Notes: a model not told the origin generated them from the letters alone. A stretch of DNA of 64,000 nucleotides from Cronobacter dublinensis subsp. dublinensis LMG 23823 (GCF_001277235.1 NZ_CP012266.1:3410001-3474000); one strand, 5' to 3'; positions 35,078 to 42,818 are shown, counted from the stretch's first letter. Numbers and translations are program-made.

Positions 35078-35494
35078 TCAGTTTCCTGTGTTGTTATGCA
35101 GCTGCGCGCGCTGCTCCATTATCTGGAGTATCTGCGGCGCAATAACCATTTCCGGGCCGTTCTTAACCGGCACACACGGCTTTGCCTTGCGGTTAGCGGT
35201 ACGGGGTACAAAATCATCACGACGCAGCGAGCCAAAGCCGCCGAACATGTTGCGCGCCTGCTGAATACCGGTGCGAATTTGCACCATCCCTCGAACGCCG
35301 ACACGCGCATAAAGCTCACGCCAGTTGCACTTCGCCAGTGTGGCTTTAAGTTCACAGGTGCCGGAAATCGCCGCCGCATGAAGAACCACACCGCGCCATT
35401 CAGGCTGTAAGGAATCCCAAAAATCTGCCGCGGCGGAATGGCTGGGATTAATTTGCTTGCGCATACGCTCACACCACACCAGACCGTCAGCCAC
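35078..35494 (-). CDS. Hypothetical early protein
   Basis: 138 residues from a GTG at 35494, overlapping the preceding small gene by 8 bases with GGGGG just upstream. A conserved-looking part is FWDSLQPEWRGVVLHAAAI. Similar genes are common in early operons of P2-like phages, with unknown function. Confidence 0.6.
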   Translation of the reverse strand: MADGLVWCERMRKQINPSHSAAADFWDSLQPEWRGVVLHAAAISGTCELKATLAKCNWRELYARVGVRGMVQIRTGIQQARNMFGGFGSLRRDDFVPRTANRKAKPCVPVKNGPEMVIAPQILQIMEQRAQLHNNTGN

Positions 35495-35678
35495 GCTTAC
35501 CCCCTTTGATATTCAGTAAACGTCGCCACAGTGGGCGGCGCGGGCTTTTACCTGTGAATTTGTAACGGGTCGCCGGGTTCCAGCGCTGCCCGTTCGGCAG
35601 TTCAATCCAGCCGTGACTAAAGGCATTCAGCTGCGGGCTGGGTGACTGCTCGGTCAGATAAGAAACGAAAGGTCGCAT
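35487..35678 (-). CDS. Fil-like small early protein
   Basis: 63 residues, ATG at 35678 with AAGGGG upstream. The core WIELPNGQRWNPA resembles proteins annotated as phage filamentation protein Fil in 186-like phages. Fil of 186 blocks host cell division when overproduced. The match is from memory of the motif and is tentative. Confidence 0.6.
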   Translation of the reverse strand: MRPFVSYLTEQSPSPQLNAFSHGWIELPNGQRWNPATRYKFTGKSPRRPLWRRLLNIKGGKRG

Positions 35679-35688
35679 AGCGTTCCCC

Positions 35689-36192
35689 TTACATCAGGCC
35701 GGTAGCGCTGCCGGTTACGATATCGACGGCAGCGGCCAGGACGGGCGCGGAATGGATACGGTTTTCAACCGTGTAAGCAAGCAGCGAAAGGCTGCGTATA
35801 GCATCGCGCGCTTTATCAAGGATGTGGTTACGGCGCGCGGCGCTCATGTGCTCAGTTGATACAGCCTCACCGGCTATCGCCCCCACGCTGGCCGCAGCGG
35901 TCAGCGCGCAAAGCTGCATGTTTCCCGGCGTCGCGTTATTGATGGGAACGGATGGCTGACAATTAATCTGACGCAGCAGGCCATCAAGAATCCGGGAATC
36001 CTCGGTGTAATCAGTGATCGCTATAAGCTCAGAAAGCGATAACTGGTGAGGCTGTTCCGGGTTAAGTTTGTGGCGCAATGTAGCCGGATGCATACCAACG
36101 GCCTTAGCAACCGCAGTGATGTTATGAGCCTGCACAAAATCACGACATGCGGCATCTAAGTAGTTGCGTACAGAAACTTTATAATCGTACAT
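35689..36192 (-). CDS. CII-type regulator (186/CP76 family)
   Basis: 167 residues. Residues 15-60 form a helix-turn-helix with AVAKAVGMHPATLRHKLNP, typical of the regulatory CII family of 186-like phages. CII of 186 activates establishment transcription of the repressor. It lies in the lytic operon after the Xis-like gene, as expected. Confidence 0.85.
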   Translation of the reverse strand: MYDYKVSVRNYLDAACRDFVQAHNITAVAKAVGMHPATLRHKLNPEQPHQLSLSELIAITDYTEDSRILDGLLRQINCQPSVPINNATPGNMQLCALTAAASVGAIAGEAVSTEHMSAARRNHILDKARDAIRSLSLLAYTVENRIHSAPVLAAAVDIVTGSATGLM

Positions 36193-36246
36193 GAATCACT
36201 GTTTCCTAACTGTTAGCCTTCAAGGCACGTTAACCAAACGTGACAA

Positions 36247-36477
36247 TTACTTGCCTTCTTGCCATGCGTACCAATCAACCCAAACATGATCCTTTGGCTT
36301 CACTTTTGGTCGAATTCTTATGCGTCCGATTTGGTACCAGTAACGGCCCGTGCGAACTCTAATGCCTACGCGGTCACAAAAAGTTTTGAGAGGAATCCAT
36401 CGTGCATCGTTATCTTTGGTATGGCTTACACCCAGTACTGGGCGTTTAGCTTTGTCTGTTGCAGCGCTTACACGCAT
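36247..36477 (-). CDS. Excisionase / Cox-Apl-like protein
   Basis: 76 residues from the ATG at 36477, with AGGAG about 10 bases upstream; a longer frame would enter the operator region. The pattern WIPLKTFCDRVGIRVRTGRY is a winged-helix/MerR-like DNA-binding segment of phage excisionases. Such proteins (Cox of P2, Apl of 186) direct excision and often repress the lysogenic promoter. It is the first gene of the leftward lytic operon, divergent from CI. Confidence 0.75.
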   Translation of the reverse strand: MRVSAATDKAKRPVLGVSHTKDNDARWIPLKTFCDRVGIRVRTGRYWYQIGRIRIRPKVKPKDHVWVDWYAWQEGK

Positions 36478-36627
36478 AAGGCAAAATCTCCTATTTGTTG
36501 TCACCTTTGTCATCCAGTGGCAACGATTGTTAACCAACCACATTCGACACATTCAATTGTCTACATACGAAACAATGCAAAGACTATTGCTCATGTTGTC
36601 GTTTGTCAACCATTGCGAACTACAAAA
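36478..36627. promoter_or_regulatory. Lysis/lysogeny switch region with TTGTYAACCA repeats
   Basis: 150 bases between the divergent Xis-like and CI genes must hold both promoters and operators. The 10-mer TTGTYAACCA occurs at 36527-36536 and 36603-36612, and again at 38261-38270 near attR. A related GTTAACCA is at 36229-36236 before the CII-like gene. They are candidate CI or Xis/Apl binding sites. Confidence 0.55.
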
Positions 36628-37203
36628 ATGACAACTTACAACATCAAAACGGGTGCACGTGAAGCTGTTGAGCGCATCTGTGAGGCATACGGATTCACAT
36701 CACGACTACAGCTTTCGAATTACTTAGGCATGTCAGCAAGTGCACTTAGCACGCGCATAATGAGAGACAATTTCCCGGCTGATTTAGTCTTGCTTTGTGC
36801 TTTAGAAACAGGGGCTTCTATTTACTGGTTGACTACTGGTGAAGGCGTCAAATTTGATCCAGTAGCGAGTGATATAAAGCGCGTTTCTGCTTATAAAATC
36901 GAAGGTGGGAATTTGCTTCGCCAGGCATCGTTCATCTGCGATAAGGCTATGCTTCCTGACTACAAAGGAGAACTACAAATCATTACAGATGTGAAAACAA
37001 ATTACTTTGTTGATATTGCAGACTATCAAGTTACGGATGGACGATTCTTGATTGAATACTCTGGCGCAAAAAGCGTTAAGGATGTTTCGCTCTTACCTGG
37101 TAACAAGCTCAGAATTGACTGGGGCAAATACCCTATAGACTGTGAAGTCGCAGACGTGAATTTACTGGGTAAGGTAGTAGCGATTTATATGGTAAACGAG
37201 TAA
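36628..37203 (+). CDS. CI-type repressor (186 family)
   Basis: 191 residues from the ATG at 36628, almost the length of 186 CI (192). Residues 10-50 form the helix-turn-helix (SRLQLSNYLGMSASALSTRI). The C-terminal half (about 85-190) is the beta-rich oligomerisation domain, and no LexA-type Ser-Lys cleavage motif is visible, as in 186. It therefore should be inactivated by an antirepressor, not by RecA-driven cleavage. It overlaps the integrase gene by one base (TAATG). Confidence 0.88.
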   Translation: MTTYNIKTGAREAVERICEAYGFTSRLQLSNYLGMSASALSTRIMRDNFPADLVLLCALETGASIYWLTTGEGVKFDPVASDIKRVSAYKIEGGNLLRQASFICDKAMLPDYKGELQIITDVKTNYFVDIADYQVTDGRFLIEYSGAKSVKDVSLLPGNKLRIDWGKYPIDCEVADVNLLGKVVAIYMVNE

Positions 37204-38219
37204 TGACTGTTAGAAAGCTTGATTCTGGCGAATGGCTATGCGACTTGCGCCCTAATGGCGTAAAAGGAAAGCGGATAAGAAAGAAATTTGTCACTAAAGG
37301 TGAAGCGCTGGCCTATGAAAAATTCATTAATGCTGAATTAGAGGATAAGCCTTGGCTAGGCGAAAAGCAGGATAATAGACGCTTATCAGATTTGATTAAT
37401 TTGTGGTATGACCTTTACGGTAGAACACTGTCTGATTCAAACCGAATGATGTCAAAACTTAAAGCTATTTGTGCAGGTATGGGTGATCCCATCGCTTCTA
37501 ACATCACGGCAGCAGATTTCAGTGAATATCGTGAGGGGCGACTTAAAGGCGAGATACCAGATATTACAGGTCGCTGCATGCCAATCCAACCACAAACAGT
37601 CAACCATGAACAGCGAAATTTATCTGCCGTATTTGGCACACTAAAAAAATTAGGGCACTGGCAACTCCCTAACCCGTTGGCTGGCATTCCTACTTTTAAA
37701 GTGGATGAAAAAATGGTTTCGTTTTTATATCCAGCCGAAATCAAGACATTGCTTGAATATCTCAATGAGTCTAATAGTTCAAGCGTGTTATTGGTTGCTA
37801 AAATATGTTTAGCAACTGGGGCGCGATGGAGCGAGGCTGAAAACCTCGAAGGCGCTCAGGTTACTCCATATAGAATTACATATCGTAATACGAAAAATAA
37901 AAAAGTTCGCTCCGTACCCATTTCTGAAAAGCTTTATAATGAAATACCAAAAAAGCGGGGGCGCTTATTTACTCCGTGCAGAAAAACTTTTGAGCGAGTC
38001 ATACAAAAAGCTGGAATCGATTTACCGGAAGGCCAGTGTACACACGTGCTACGACATACCTTTGCCAGCCACTTTATGATGAATGGCGGCAATATATTAG
38101 TTTTAAAAGACATTCTCGGCCACTCTGACATCAAAATGACAATGATTTACGCTCACTTTGCGCCCACACATCTTGAGGACGCGGTAACCAAAAACCCCTT
38201 GTCAGCTTTGGACGTGTGA
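37203..38219 (+). CDS. int: Tyrosine integrase of the P2/186-like prophage
   Basis: 338 residues. An N-terminal arm-binding region and a SAM-like core-binding domain precede the catalytic domain with Arg208 (ATGARWSE), a Lys in the TKNKKVRSVPI hairpin, His281-x-x-Arg284 (HVLRHTF), His307 (GHSD) and nucleophile Tyr316. It inserts and removes the prophage at the ssrA 3' end. It is translated with CI and ends 111 bases before attR. Confidence 0.96.
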   Translation: MTVRKLDSGEWLCDLRPNGVKGKRIRKKFVTKGEALAYEKFINAELEDKPWLGEKQDNRRLSDLINLWYDLYGRTLSDSNRMMSKLKAICAGMGDPIASNITAADFSEYREGRLKGEIPDITGRCMPIQPQTVNHEQRNLSAVFGTLKKLGHWQLPNPLAGIPTFKVDEKMVSFLYPAEIKTLLEYLNESNSSSVLLVAKICLATGARWSEAENLEGAQVTPYRITYRNTKNKKVRSVPISEKLYNEIPKKRGRLFTPCRKTFERVIQKAGIDLPEGQCTHVLRHTFASHFMMNGGNILVLKDILGHSDIKMTMIYAHFAPTHLEDAVTKNPLSALDV

Positions 38220-38243
38220 TCCACATTTTGTCCACCGAATACT

Positions 38244-38270
38244 GTAACCGTTGGTTACGCTTGTTAACCA
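38244..38270 (+). promoter_or_regulatory. Candidate arm/Xis sites near attR
   Basis: A perfect inverted repeat GTAACC-GTT-GGTTAC at 38244-38258 is followed by TTGTTAACCA at 38261-38270, the same 10-mer seen twice in the switch region. The place, between int and attR, suits integrase arm or Xis/Apl sites. Confidence 0.5.
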
Positions 38271-38330
38271 TTGTCATATAAATAGCTGATTAATAAGATA
38301 AGTGGTTGTTTTTCTTTAGCGTCCAGAAGA

Positions 38331-38379
38331 ATGTAGGAATTTCGGACGCGGGTTCAACTCCCGCCAGCTCCACCAAATA
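38331..38379 (+). other. attR of the P2/186-like prophage
   Basis: Second copy of the 49-bp ssrA 3'-end sequence, identical to 7137-7185. It is not an RNA gene, because the rest of the tmRNA is absent. The sequence to the right, including a strong terminator, probably followed ssrA before insertion. Confidence 0.95.
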
Positions 38380-38503
38380 TACATGGACAGTGGCAGGACA
38401 GAAGCTTAAAAAACAGCGCCTTAGCTACTTAACCCGGACGGTGACCGGACACCCAAGGGACAAAAAAGGATACGCACAGGAGCCGCGGCTCGTAGTGTTA
38501 TGA

Positions 38504-38527
38504 AAGCCCGCTTTTGCGGGCTTTTTT
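38504..38527 (+). terminator. Displaced original ssrA terminator (probable)
   Basis: Stem GCCCGC / GCGGGC with TTTT loop and a run of six T. It lies about 125 bases after attR and is not preceded by a gene, so it is likely the native ssrA terminator pushed away by the prophage. Confidence 0.75.
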
Positions 38528-38569
38528 GTCTTCTTATACTTGTTTTCTTCGCTAAAGTCAGAGGTACGT

Positions 38570-38884
38570 ATGGCAGCAGACTACATCACCGAGCAAATGG
38601 AAGAAGAGTATCGTCAAGGCATGTACGATTTTATAGCTGAAAAAGCGGCAATACTTATCGTAACGTCCCAGTATTCCCGCGAATCTGCTGTCCAGCATGT
38701 TAAAAATGTTATTGAATTTCAACAGTCGCATTTGGGTGATCCGGGGTTATACATCGTAGATGAGCAAGGTTATCCAATTGAATGGCTTGTTCCTGAGGCT
38801 CAATTTCCTACAATGCCTTTTGGTGCACACCTGCAAAACCAGATAAAAGCGGTAGCGCAACAAATTCGCTATATGATTGATTAA
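38570..38884 (+). CDS. Hypothetical protein right of attR
   Basis: 104 residues from the ATG at 38570, with AGAGG 5 bases upstream; a frame from 38540 has no ribosome site. The protein is soluble, with helical ends and a central QGYPIEWLVPEAQFP stretch. Family not recognised. It stands alone, followed by a 385-base gap, and may be a leftover of an older island at ssrA. Confidence 0.55.
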   Translation: MAADYITEQMEEEYRQGMYDFIAEKAAILIVTSQYSRESAVQHVKNVIEFQQSHLGDPGLYIVDEQGYPIEWLVPEAQFPTMPFGAHLQNQIKAVAQQIRYMID

Positions 38885-39162
38885 TCTCTTAATCACAGTG
38901 AGGCAGAGTCGGAACTCAACGGCTTGTCGGACACACTAACTTCGAAAAGCCGCGCATTGTGGTTGTTTTTTTGCCTGCATTCAATTTAGTATCTAATTGT
39001 TATTATTCACATAGATATAAATAGGATGGGTTACTCAGAAAGCTGATCATCCCCCAGAACCAACTTCTAAAGTTTGTGTTTCCGTTGCCGATTACAAAAG
39101 GTGACATTCGTCGACTATCATTTTTTATATGTGGGTTGAGCACGAAAACAATCACTTTCGGA
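38885..39162. other. AT-rich intergenic stretch before the HEPN unit
   Basis: No convincing gene in this interval. Composition is AT-rich. The right end leads into the palindromic promoter of the following two-gene unit. Confidence 0.4.
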
Positions 39163-39194
39163 GTGACAGTTTGTAGCAGAGTGGTACACTCTGC
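39163..39194 (+). promoter_or_regulatory. Promoter with perfect palindromic operator
   Basis: -35 GTGACA (39163-39168) and -10 TACACT (39185-39190) are 16 bases apart. A perfect 19-base palindrome GCAGAGTG-GTA-CACTCTGC (39176-39194) covers the -10. This is where an autorepressor would bind. It lies 75 bases before the first gene of the HEPN unit. Confidence 0.6.
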
Positions 39195-39269
39195 GCCTAC
39201 ATATAAAGGCTTACGCCAAGACATCCGAACAATTTATTTGTTCTTTTTTAATGAGTTACAAGGTCTAGC

Positions 39270-40037
39270 ATGTCAGCTCAGGCACAGACGAAAGCAAACG
39301 AACTTCACAGTACTTTATGGTCATACATAAACCGTAAAGAGGTGATCGAACAGGAAGCTGTTGATAACTTTGAAAAGATTATCGCCGCGCTGCATGGCGA
39401 GGAAAAAGCTTATCTTAGCGCCCTCCTTTATGCCGCAAAAGGCGACTTTGATGCAGCCGTTCGATGGTTCAATGATGCGCTAAAGTTTGAAGACGGCACG
39501 ATTGCACTTAACTACCTAGCTTACATTGGCTCAAGCGCTCATAACTATTTCCATAGAATGGAAATCTTCCGCTTGGAAGAACAATTCTGTTTACCTACCA
39601 TGCGTCGCATTGCCAGGAACGCGGCTTACTGTATAGGCGATGTTAAGCTCATCCGTCGCTATACATTGAAGCTCGCTGCGCTCTGTGACGGAAAAGAAAA
39701 ACAAGAATTGAAGGATCAAGGGGCATTTATGATTGCACAGGTTGAAAAATTCAAGCAGGCCACAACGCTTTCTTCGAATCAAATCCAAGTACTGTGTGAT
39801 GCGGCAGAAGGTATTGCCAACAAACATGGGATCAACTGCATTGGTGTTCATTATTTTGTTAATGAAGATTTAGACAACGCTTTCGTTGTACGCGCAGAAA
39901 CTGATGATCCCGAGATTCTAGCAGAGCTGAATCTCGAAATGCTCTGCTTATTGTCTTCCGAGGAGTATCGCTCTTTGCCTTTTACTTCTTGGTTCCGCAG
40001 CGATATGGATGGCATGGAGCAACGCCGTGACAGTTAA
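39270..40037 (+). CDS. Helical-repeat protein paired with a HEPN protein
   Basis: 255 residues, ATG at 39270 with AAGG 6 bases upstream. Residues 35-165 consist of paired helices of TPR-like character (YAAKGDFDAAVRWFNDALKF and similar). The C-terminal part (about 180-245) is a mixed domain with FVVRAETDDPEILAEL. No enzyme motif is seen. It overlaps the HEPN gene by 11 bases, so the two are translated together. It could be the antitoxin/sensor or the scaffold of a two-protein system. AT-rich codon use differs from nearby phage genes, suggesting transfer. Confidence 0.65.
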   Translation: MSAQAQTKANELHSTLWSYINRKEVIEQEAVDNFEKIIAALHGEEKAYLSALLYAAKGDFDAAVRWFNDALKFEDGTIALNYLAYIGSSAHNYFHRMEIFRLEEQFCLPTMRRIARNAAYCIGDVKLIRRYTLKLAALCDGKEKQELKDQGAFMIAQVEKFKQATTLSSNQIQVLCDAAEGIANKHGINCIGVHYFVNEDLDNAFVVRAETDDPEILAELNLEMLCLLSSEEYRSLPFTSWFRSDMDGMEQRRDS

Positions 40038-40455
40038 CGGGCAAGACTTTTTTAACTTTGCTGTGAAATGCATAGCTCATGGCGATGAAATCGGGTACAG
40101 AAATGCTGTCGGAAGAGCATACTACGGCCTCTATCATGAGGTATGCTCGAAACTAGAGAAAGGCCCTGACCCAGCTACCCATAGATCCGTAAGAGACTAT
40201 CTCATTGATAGTGCATGGCTTATGGGTAATGAGCCTTTTGATAAAATGAAACTCATCTCGTTAGGAACATTGCTTAAGCATCTGCACATCCAACGGAAAT
40301 GGGCGGATTATAATCTTGATGATGACTACCCTAAGGCCGACGCCGAAGCAGTGCTGATTATGGCTCAAAAAGGTCTTGAAAAAGCAAAGGCTATGTATGA
40401 AGAAACCTACCCACCACAGCCTGCCAGCCCGTCCGCTAAAGCCCCTACACTTTAG
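40027..40455 (+). CDS. HEPN-domain protein, putative RNase
   Basis: 142 residues from a GTG at 40027 with GGAG 7 bases upstream; an ATG at 40009 would add six residues. Residues 8-130 look like a HEPN four-helix bundle: the motif GRAYYGLYH gives Arg30-x6-His37, the R-x4-6-H signature of HEPN ribonucleases, and later helices include THRSVRDYLI and DAEAVLIMAQKGLEKAK. Many HEPN proteins are toxins in toxin-antitoxin or abortive-infection systems. The partner gene overlaps upstream, and a bidirectional terminator follows. Activity is inferred from the motif. Confidence 0.72.
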   Translation: MTVNGQDFFNFAVKCIAHGDEIGYRNAVGRAYYGLYHEVCSKLEKGPDPATHRSVRDYLIDSAWLMGNEPFDKMKLISLGTLLKHLHIQRKWADYNLDDDYPKADAEAVLIMAQKGLEKAKAMYEETYPPQPASPSAKAPTL

Positions 40456-40472
40456 TAAATCGCGAAAGATAT

Positions 40473-40500
40473 AAAAAACGGCCTGATTAGGCCGTTTTTT
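40473..40500. terminator. Bidirectional terminator between the HEPN gene and umuC
   Basis: AAAAAACGGCCT-GATT-AGGCCGTTTTTT is an almost perfect inverted repeat with A and T runs on either side. It serves two converging genes. Confidence 0.88.
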
Positions 40501-40539
40501 ATATGTACCGAGGTGTATTTACTCGAGGCAAGCTTTTTA

Positions 40540-41805
40540 TTAACTTGCATTTACTACTGGCACATCATTCAACCTCGTCGTGTAACAGGGCGACAGTATC
40601 TCACGTTTCATCTGCCACGCCTGCTGGATGCCCTGCCCCGCAAAATACAGGGTTCCCCGCCCCTGCTGGTTGAGTTTGTCCATCAGTGACATCAGCGCCT
40701 CGCTGTTAGCGCGCGGCGCGTTCTCATCAAACAAGTTCAGCTGCGCCAGGCCCTGGCTGAAAAAGTCACCCAGCATCACACCTGCTTTCTGGTACCGGTT
40801 GCCGTCGCGCCAGACCGCATCGAGGCAGCGCGTCGCCGCGGCGATAATGTCGCGCGTGTCCTGTGTGGGCGTCAGCAATTTGGTCCCGGCGTGGTTGCCG
40901 TAATACGGCTCAGCAGAGAACGACGACGTTTTCACAAACACCGAAATGTACCGGCAGAACTGATGCTCGCCACGGAGCTTTTCCGCCGCGCGCGCCGCAT
41001 AGCTGCAGATAGCCTGGCGCATCGCTTCATAATCGGTGATTCGCTCCCCAAATGACCGGCTGCAGACGATTTCCTGTTTCGCCGGGGCAAACTCTTCGAT
41101 CTCCAGACAGGGCTCGCCGCGCAGCTCGCGCACGGTGCGCTCCAGCACGACGTTAAAGTGTTTGCGGATAAAGCGGATATCGGTATCACAGAGGTGCAAA
41201 GCATTTTTAATACCCATTGCCTCCAGCTTTCTGGCGATACGCCGACCGACGCCCCAGACCTCCTCCACCGGCATCAGCGCCATCAGCCGCCGCTGGCGCG
41301 CCTGGTTCGACAGGTCCACCACCCCGCCCGTCTGCGGCCACTCCTTCGCCGCGCGATTGGCGAGCTTCGCCAGCGTCTTCGTCTGGGCGATACCGACACC
41401 ACAATGGATCCGGGTGTTACGCCGGACGGTGTCGCGTATCTCCCGGCCAAAATCAGCCAGGTCGCGGCAGTTCCGCACGCCCATCAGGTCGCAGAAAGCC
41501 TCATCGATGCTGTAGACCTCGACGCGCGGGCACATTTCCTCAAGCGTGGTCATCACCCGCTGGCTCATGTCACCGTAAAGCTCATAGTTGCTGGAAAAGG
41601 CAATGATCCGCTGCGGAAACTGCATCTCGCGCAGCTGGAACCAGGGCATGCCCATTTTTATGCCAAGCGCTGTTGCTTCGCGGCTGCGCGCTATCACACA
41701 GCCGTCGTTATTCGAGAGCGCCACGATGGGCTGACCGGCCAGATCCGGACGGAATGCCGTCTCGCAACTCGTGTAGAACGAGTTCATATCAACCAGCGCG
41801 AACAT
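40540..41805 (-). CDS. umuC: DNA polymerase V catalytic subunit
   Basis: 421 residues, a Y-family translesion polymerase. The active site shows Asp6 (FALVDMNSFY) and Asp101-Glu102 (YSIDEAF), as in E. coli UmuC. The thumb region (GVGIAQTKTLAKLAN) and little-finger region are complete. With two cleaved UmuD' subunits it copies damaged DNA during SOS. It overlaps umuD by 17 bases. It lies between the HEPN unit and the second prophage, so it may be a chromosomal copy or cargo of that prophage. Confidence 0.95.
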   Translation of the reverse strand: MFALVDMNSFYTSCETAFRPDLAGQPIVALSNNDGCVIARSREATALGIKMGMPWFQLREMQFPQRIIAFSSNYELYGDMSQRVMTTLEEMCPRVEVYSIDEAFCDLMGVRNCRDLADFGREIRDTVRRNTRIHCGVGIAQTKTLAKLANRAAKEWPQTGGVVDLSNQARQRRLMALMPVEEVWGVGRRIARKLEAMGIKNALHLCDTDIRFIRKHFNVVLERTVRELRGEPCLEIEEFAPAKQEIVCSRSFGERITDYEAMRQAICSYAARAAEKLRGEHQFCRYISVFVKTSSFSAEPYYGNHAGTKLLTPTQDTRDIIAAATRCLDAVWRDGNRYQKAGVMLGDFFSQGLAQLNLFDENAPRANSEALMSLMDKLNQQGRGTLYFAGQGIQQAWQMKREILSPCYTTRLNDVPVVNAS

Positions 41806-42226
41806 TGCGGTGCAGGGTATTAATCACGCAAATGACAACGCCGACGATTTCGAGGTCGTCGGCGTCATAAACAGCTATAGGCAGGTAAGCCGGGTTCTCG
41901 GCGCACAGCTGCGCCACCGGGTACGTCACCAGCCTTTTCACGGTGAACTCCCCGCCGATATTGGCGACGACGATATCGTTGTGCTTCGCGTGAAGGCTGA
42001 AGTCCACCAGCAGAAGGGAGCCATCGAGAATACCAGCGTCGCGCATCGAGTCTCCTGCGACCCGCAGAACATAGGTGGATGAGGGATGTGCAATAAGGTG
42101 GGAAACAAGATCAATACCGCTGTCGATATAATCAGCGGCAGGGCTCGGGAAACCAGCAGAAATCAGGTCTGCATAGAATGGGATGCTGACCGGCTTAACC
42201 GGCAAGACGAGGGGGTGTATTTTCAT
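41789..42226 (-). CDS. umuD: DNA polymerase V accessory subunit
   Basis: 145 residues, ATG at 42226 with AGGAGG 8 bases upstream. The self-cleavage site is SAG-FPSPAAD at residues 23-32 (Ala24-Gly25; Cys-Gly in E. coli), and the Ser60 (GDSM) and Lys97 (EFTVKRL) dyad sits at exactly the E. coli positions. RecA filaments trigger cleavage to UmuD', which joins UmuC. The operon is controlled by a LexA box directly upstream. Confidence 0.96.
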   Translation of the reverse strand: MKIHPLVLPVKPVSIPFYADLISAGFPSPAADYIDSGIDLVSHLIAHPSSTYVLRVAGDSMRDAGILDGSLLLVDFSLHAKHNDIVVANIGGEFTVKRLVTYPVAQLCAENPAYLPIAVYDADDLEIVGVVICVINTLHRNVRAG

Positions 42227-42246
42227 TATGTACCTCCTGTAAAAAT

Positions 42247-42266
42247 TACTGTGTATTTATACAGTA
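42247..42266 (-). promoter_or_regulatory. LexA box of umuDC
   Basis: The 20-base palindrome TACTGTGTATTTATACAGTA differs from the LexA consensus at only two central positions. It lies 21 bases before the umuD start. Confidence 0.93.
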
Positions 42267-42314
42267 GTTTCAGGAGGTAACGAAATCAAGACGAAGCGGC
42301 CTATTAATCGTAAC

Positions 42315-42343
42315 GGCAGAGCAGTTTTAACAGCTGCTCTGCC
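42315..42343. repeat. Perfect 10-bp-arm hairpin upstream of umuD
   Basis: Arms GGCAGAGCAG (42315-42324) and CTGCTCTGCC (42334-42343) with a 9-base loop. There is no T run on either strand, so it is not a standard terminator. It stands between the LexA box and the tail-gene remnant, close to the expected end of the second prophage. Confidence 0.6.
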
Positions 42344-42362
42344 AGGACAATGCGCCAGCTTA

Positions 42363-42508
42363 TTATTCGCCGCTTACGGTGACCGGGGGCACCGGCCAGA
42401 CAGTTTTTCGGAAAAGCTTTCTTGTTGTGGAACCTCACGTAATGCCTTTCGGTAAGCGCCTCATGCTTCTTTGTCGGTCGGCGCGTCAGGAATCATTGCC
42501 CAGTAAGA
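42363..42508 (-). pseudogene. Remnant of the tail chaperone gene 3' end
   Basis: About 145 bases match 43865-44010, the 3' end of the small tail gene there, at roughly 90% identity including the last codons and stop. A net one-base loss near 42405 breaks the frame, and similarity ends abruptly near 42508, so no intact gene remains. It shows an old duplication or exchange in the tail-fibre region of the second prophage. Confidence 0.8.
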
Positions 42509-42818
42509 GTTGGAAAATGTACGTCGAGTTCGGGCGGACGTGCTTTCGAATAACGCAGCCTGATTGTCAGTATTTAAGCTAATTGAGCTGAATCTTATGT
42601 GAAAAGAAAAATAAACCTCAATATACGCTATATAATCCGCACGGACATGAAATTTAATACAATATGTAGTGTTTTGATATGAGAGAAACTATGGATACTA
42701 CATTCATGCCAGTTCTACACCCCCTACAATCCCAGAGATATATTCTCTATATATACTAGCATGCTTTACTGAAAAGTCATAAGATCGGTTGCTCATTACT
42801 AACTATGCGGAGCGAACA

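Larger units (their letters stand above)
7137..38379. mobile_element. Complete P2/186-like prophage inserted in ssrA (~31.2 kb)
   Basis: The element is bounded by the 49-bp repeats and contains the expected P2-group modules: gpA-type replication, CI/CII/Xis/Int switch, P2-type terminase, portal, capsid and scaffold, contractile tail, and lysis genes. No truncated structural gene was seen, so it may be inducible. The gene order differs from P2: sheath and tube lie between head completion and lysis genes, and an ogr-like gene follows the portal rather than gene D. Cargo genes sit at the attL end and between ogr and gpA. Confidence 0.93.

Noticed and set aside
36259..36627. N-terminal extension of the CI repressor
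   Set aside because: The frame is open but crosses the divergent promoter region and the Xis-like gene; starting at 36628 gives the family length of about 191 residues.
38331..38379. A second tRNA or tmRNA gene
   Set aside because: Only the 3' 45 bases of ssrA plus four bases are present; the copy is the attachment-site duplication.
38306..38503. Frame spanning attR
   Set aside because: It reads through the tmRNA-derived core, has no ribosome site and ends just before a terminator.
42379..42582. Plus-strand 67-residue frame
   Set aside because: It is antisense to the tail gene remnant and has no support of its own.
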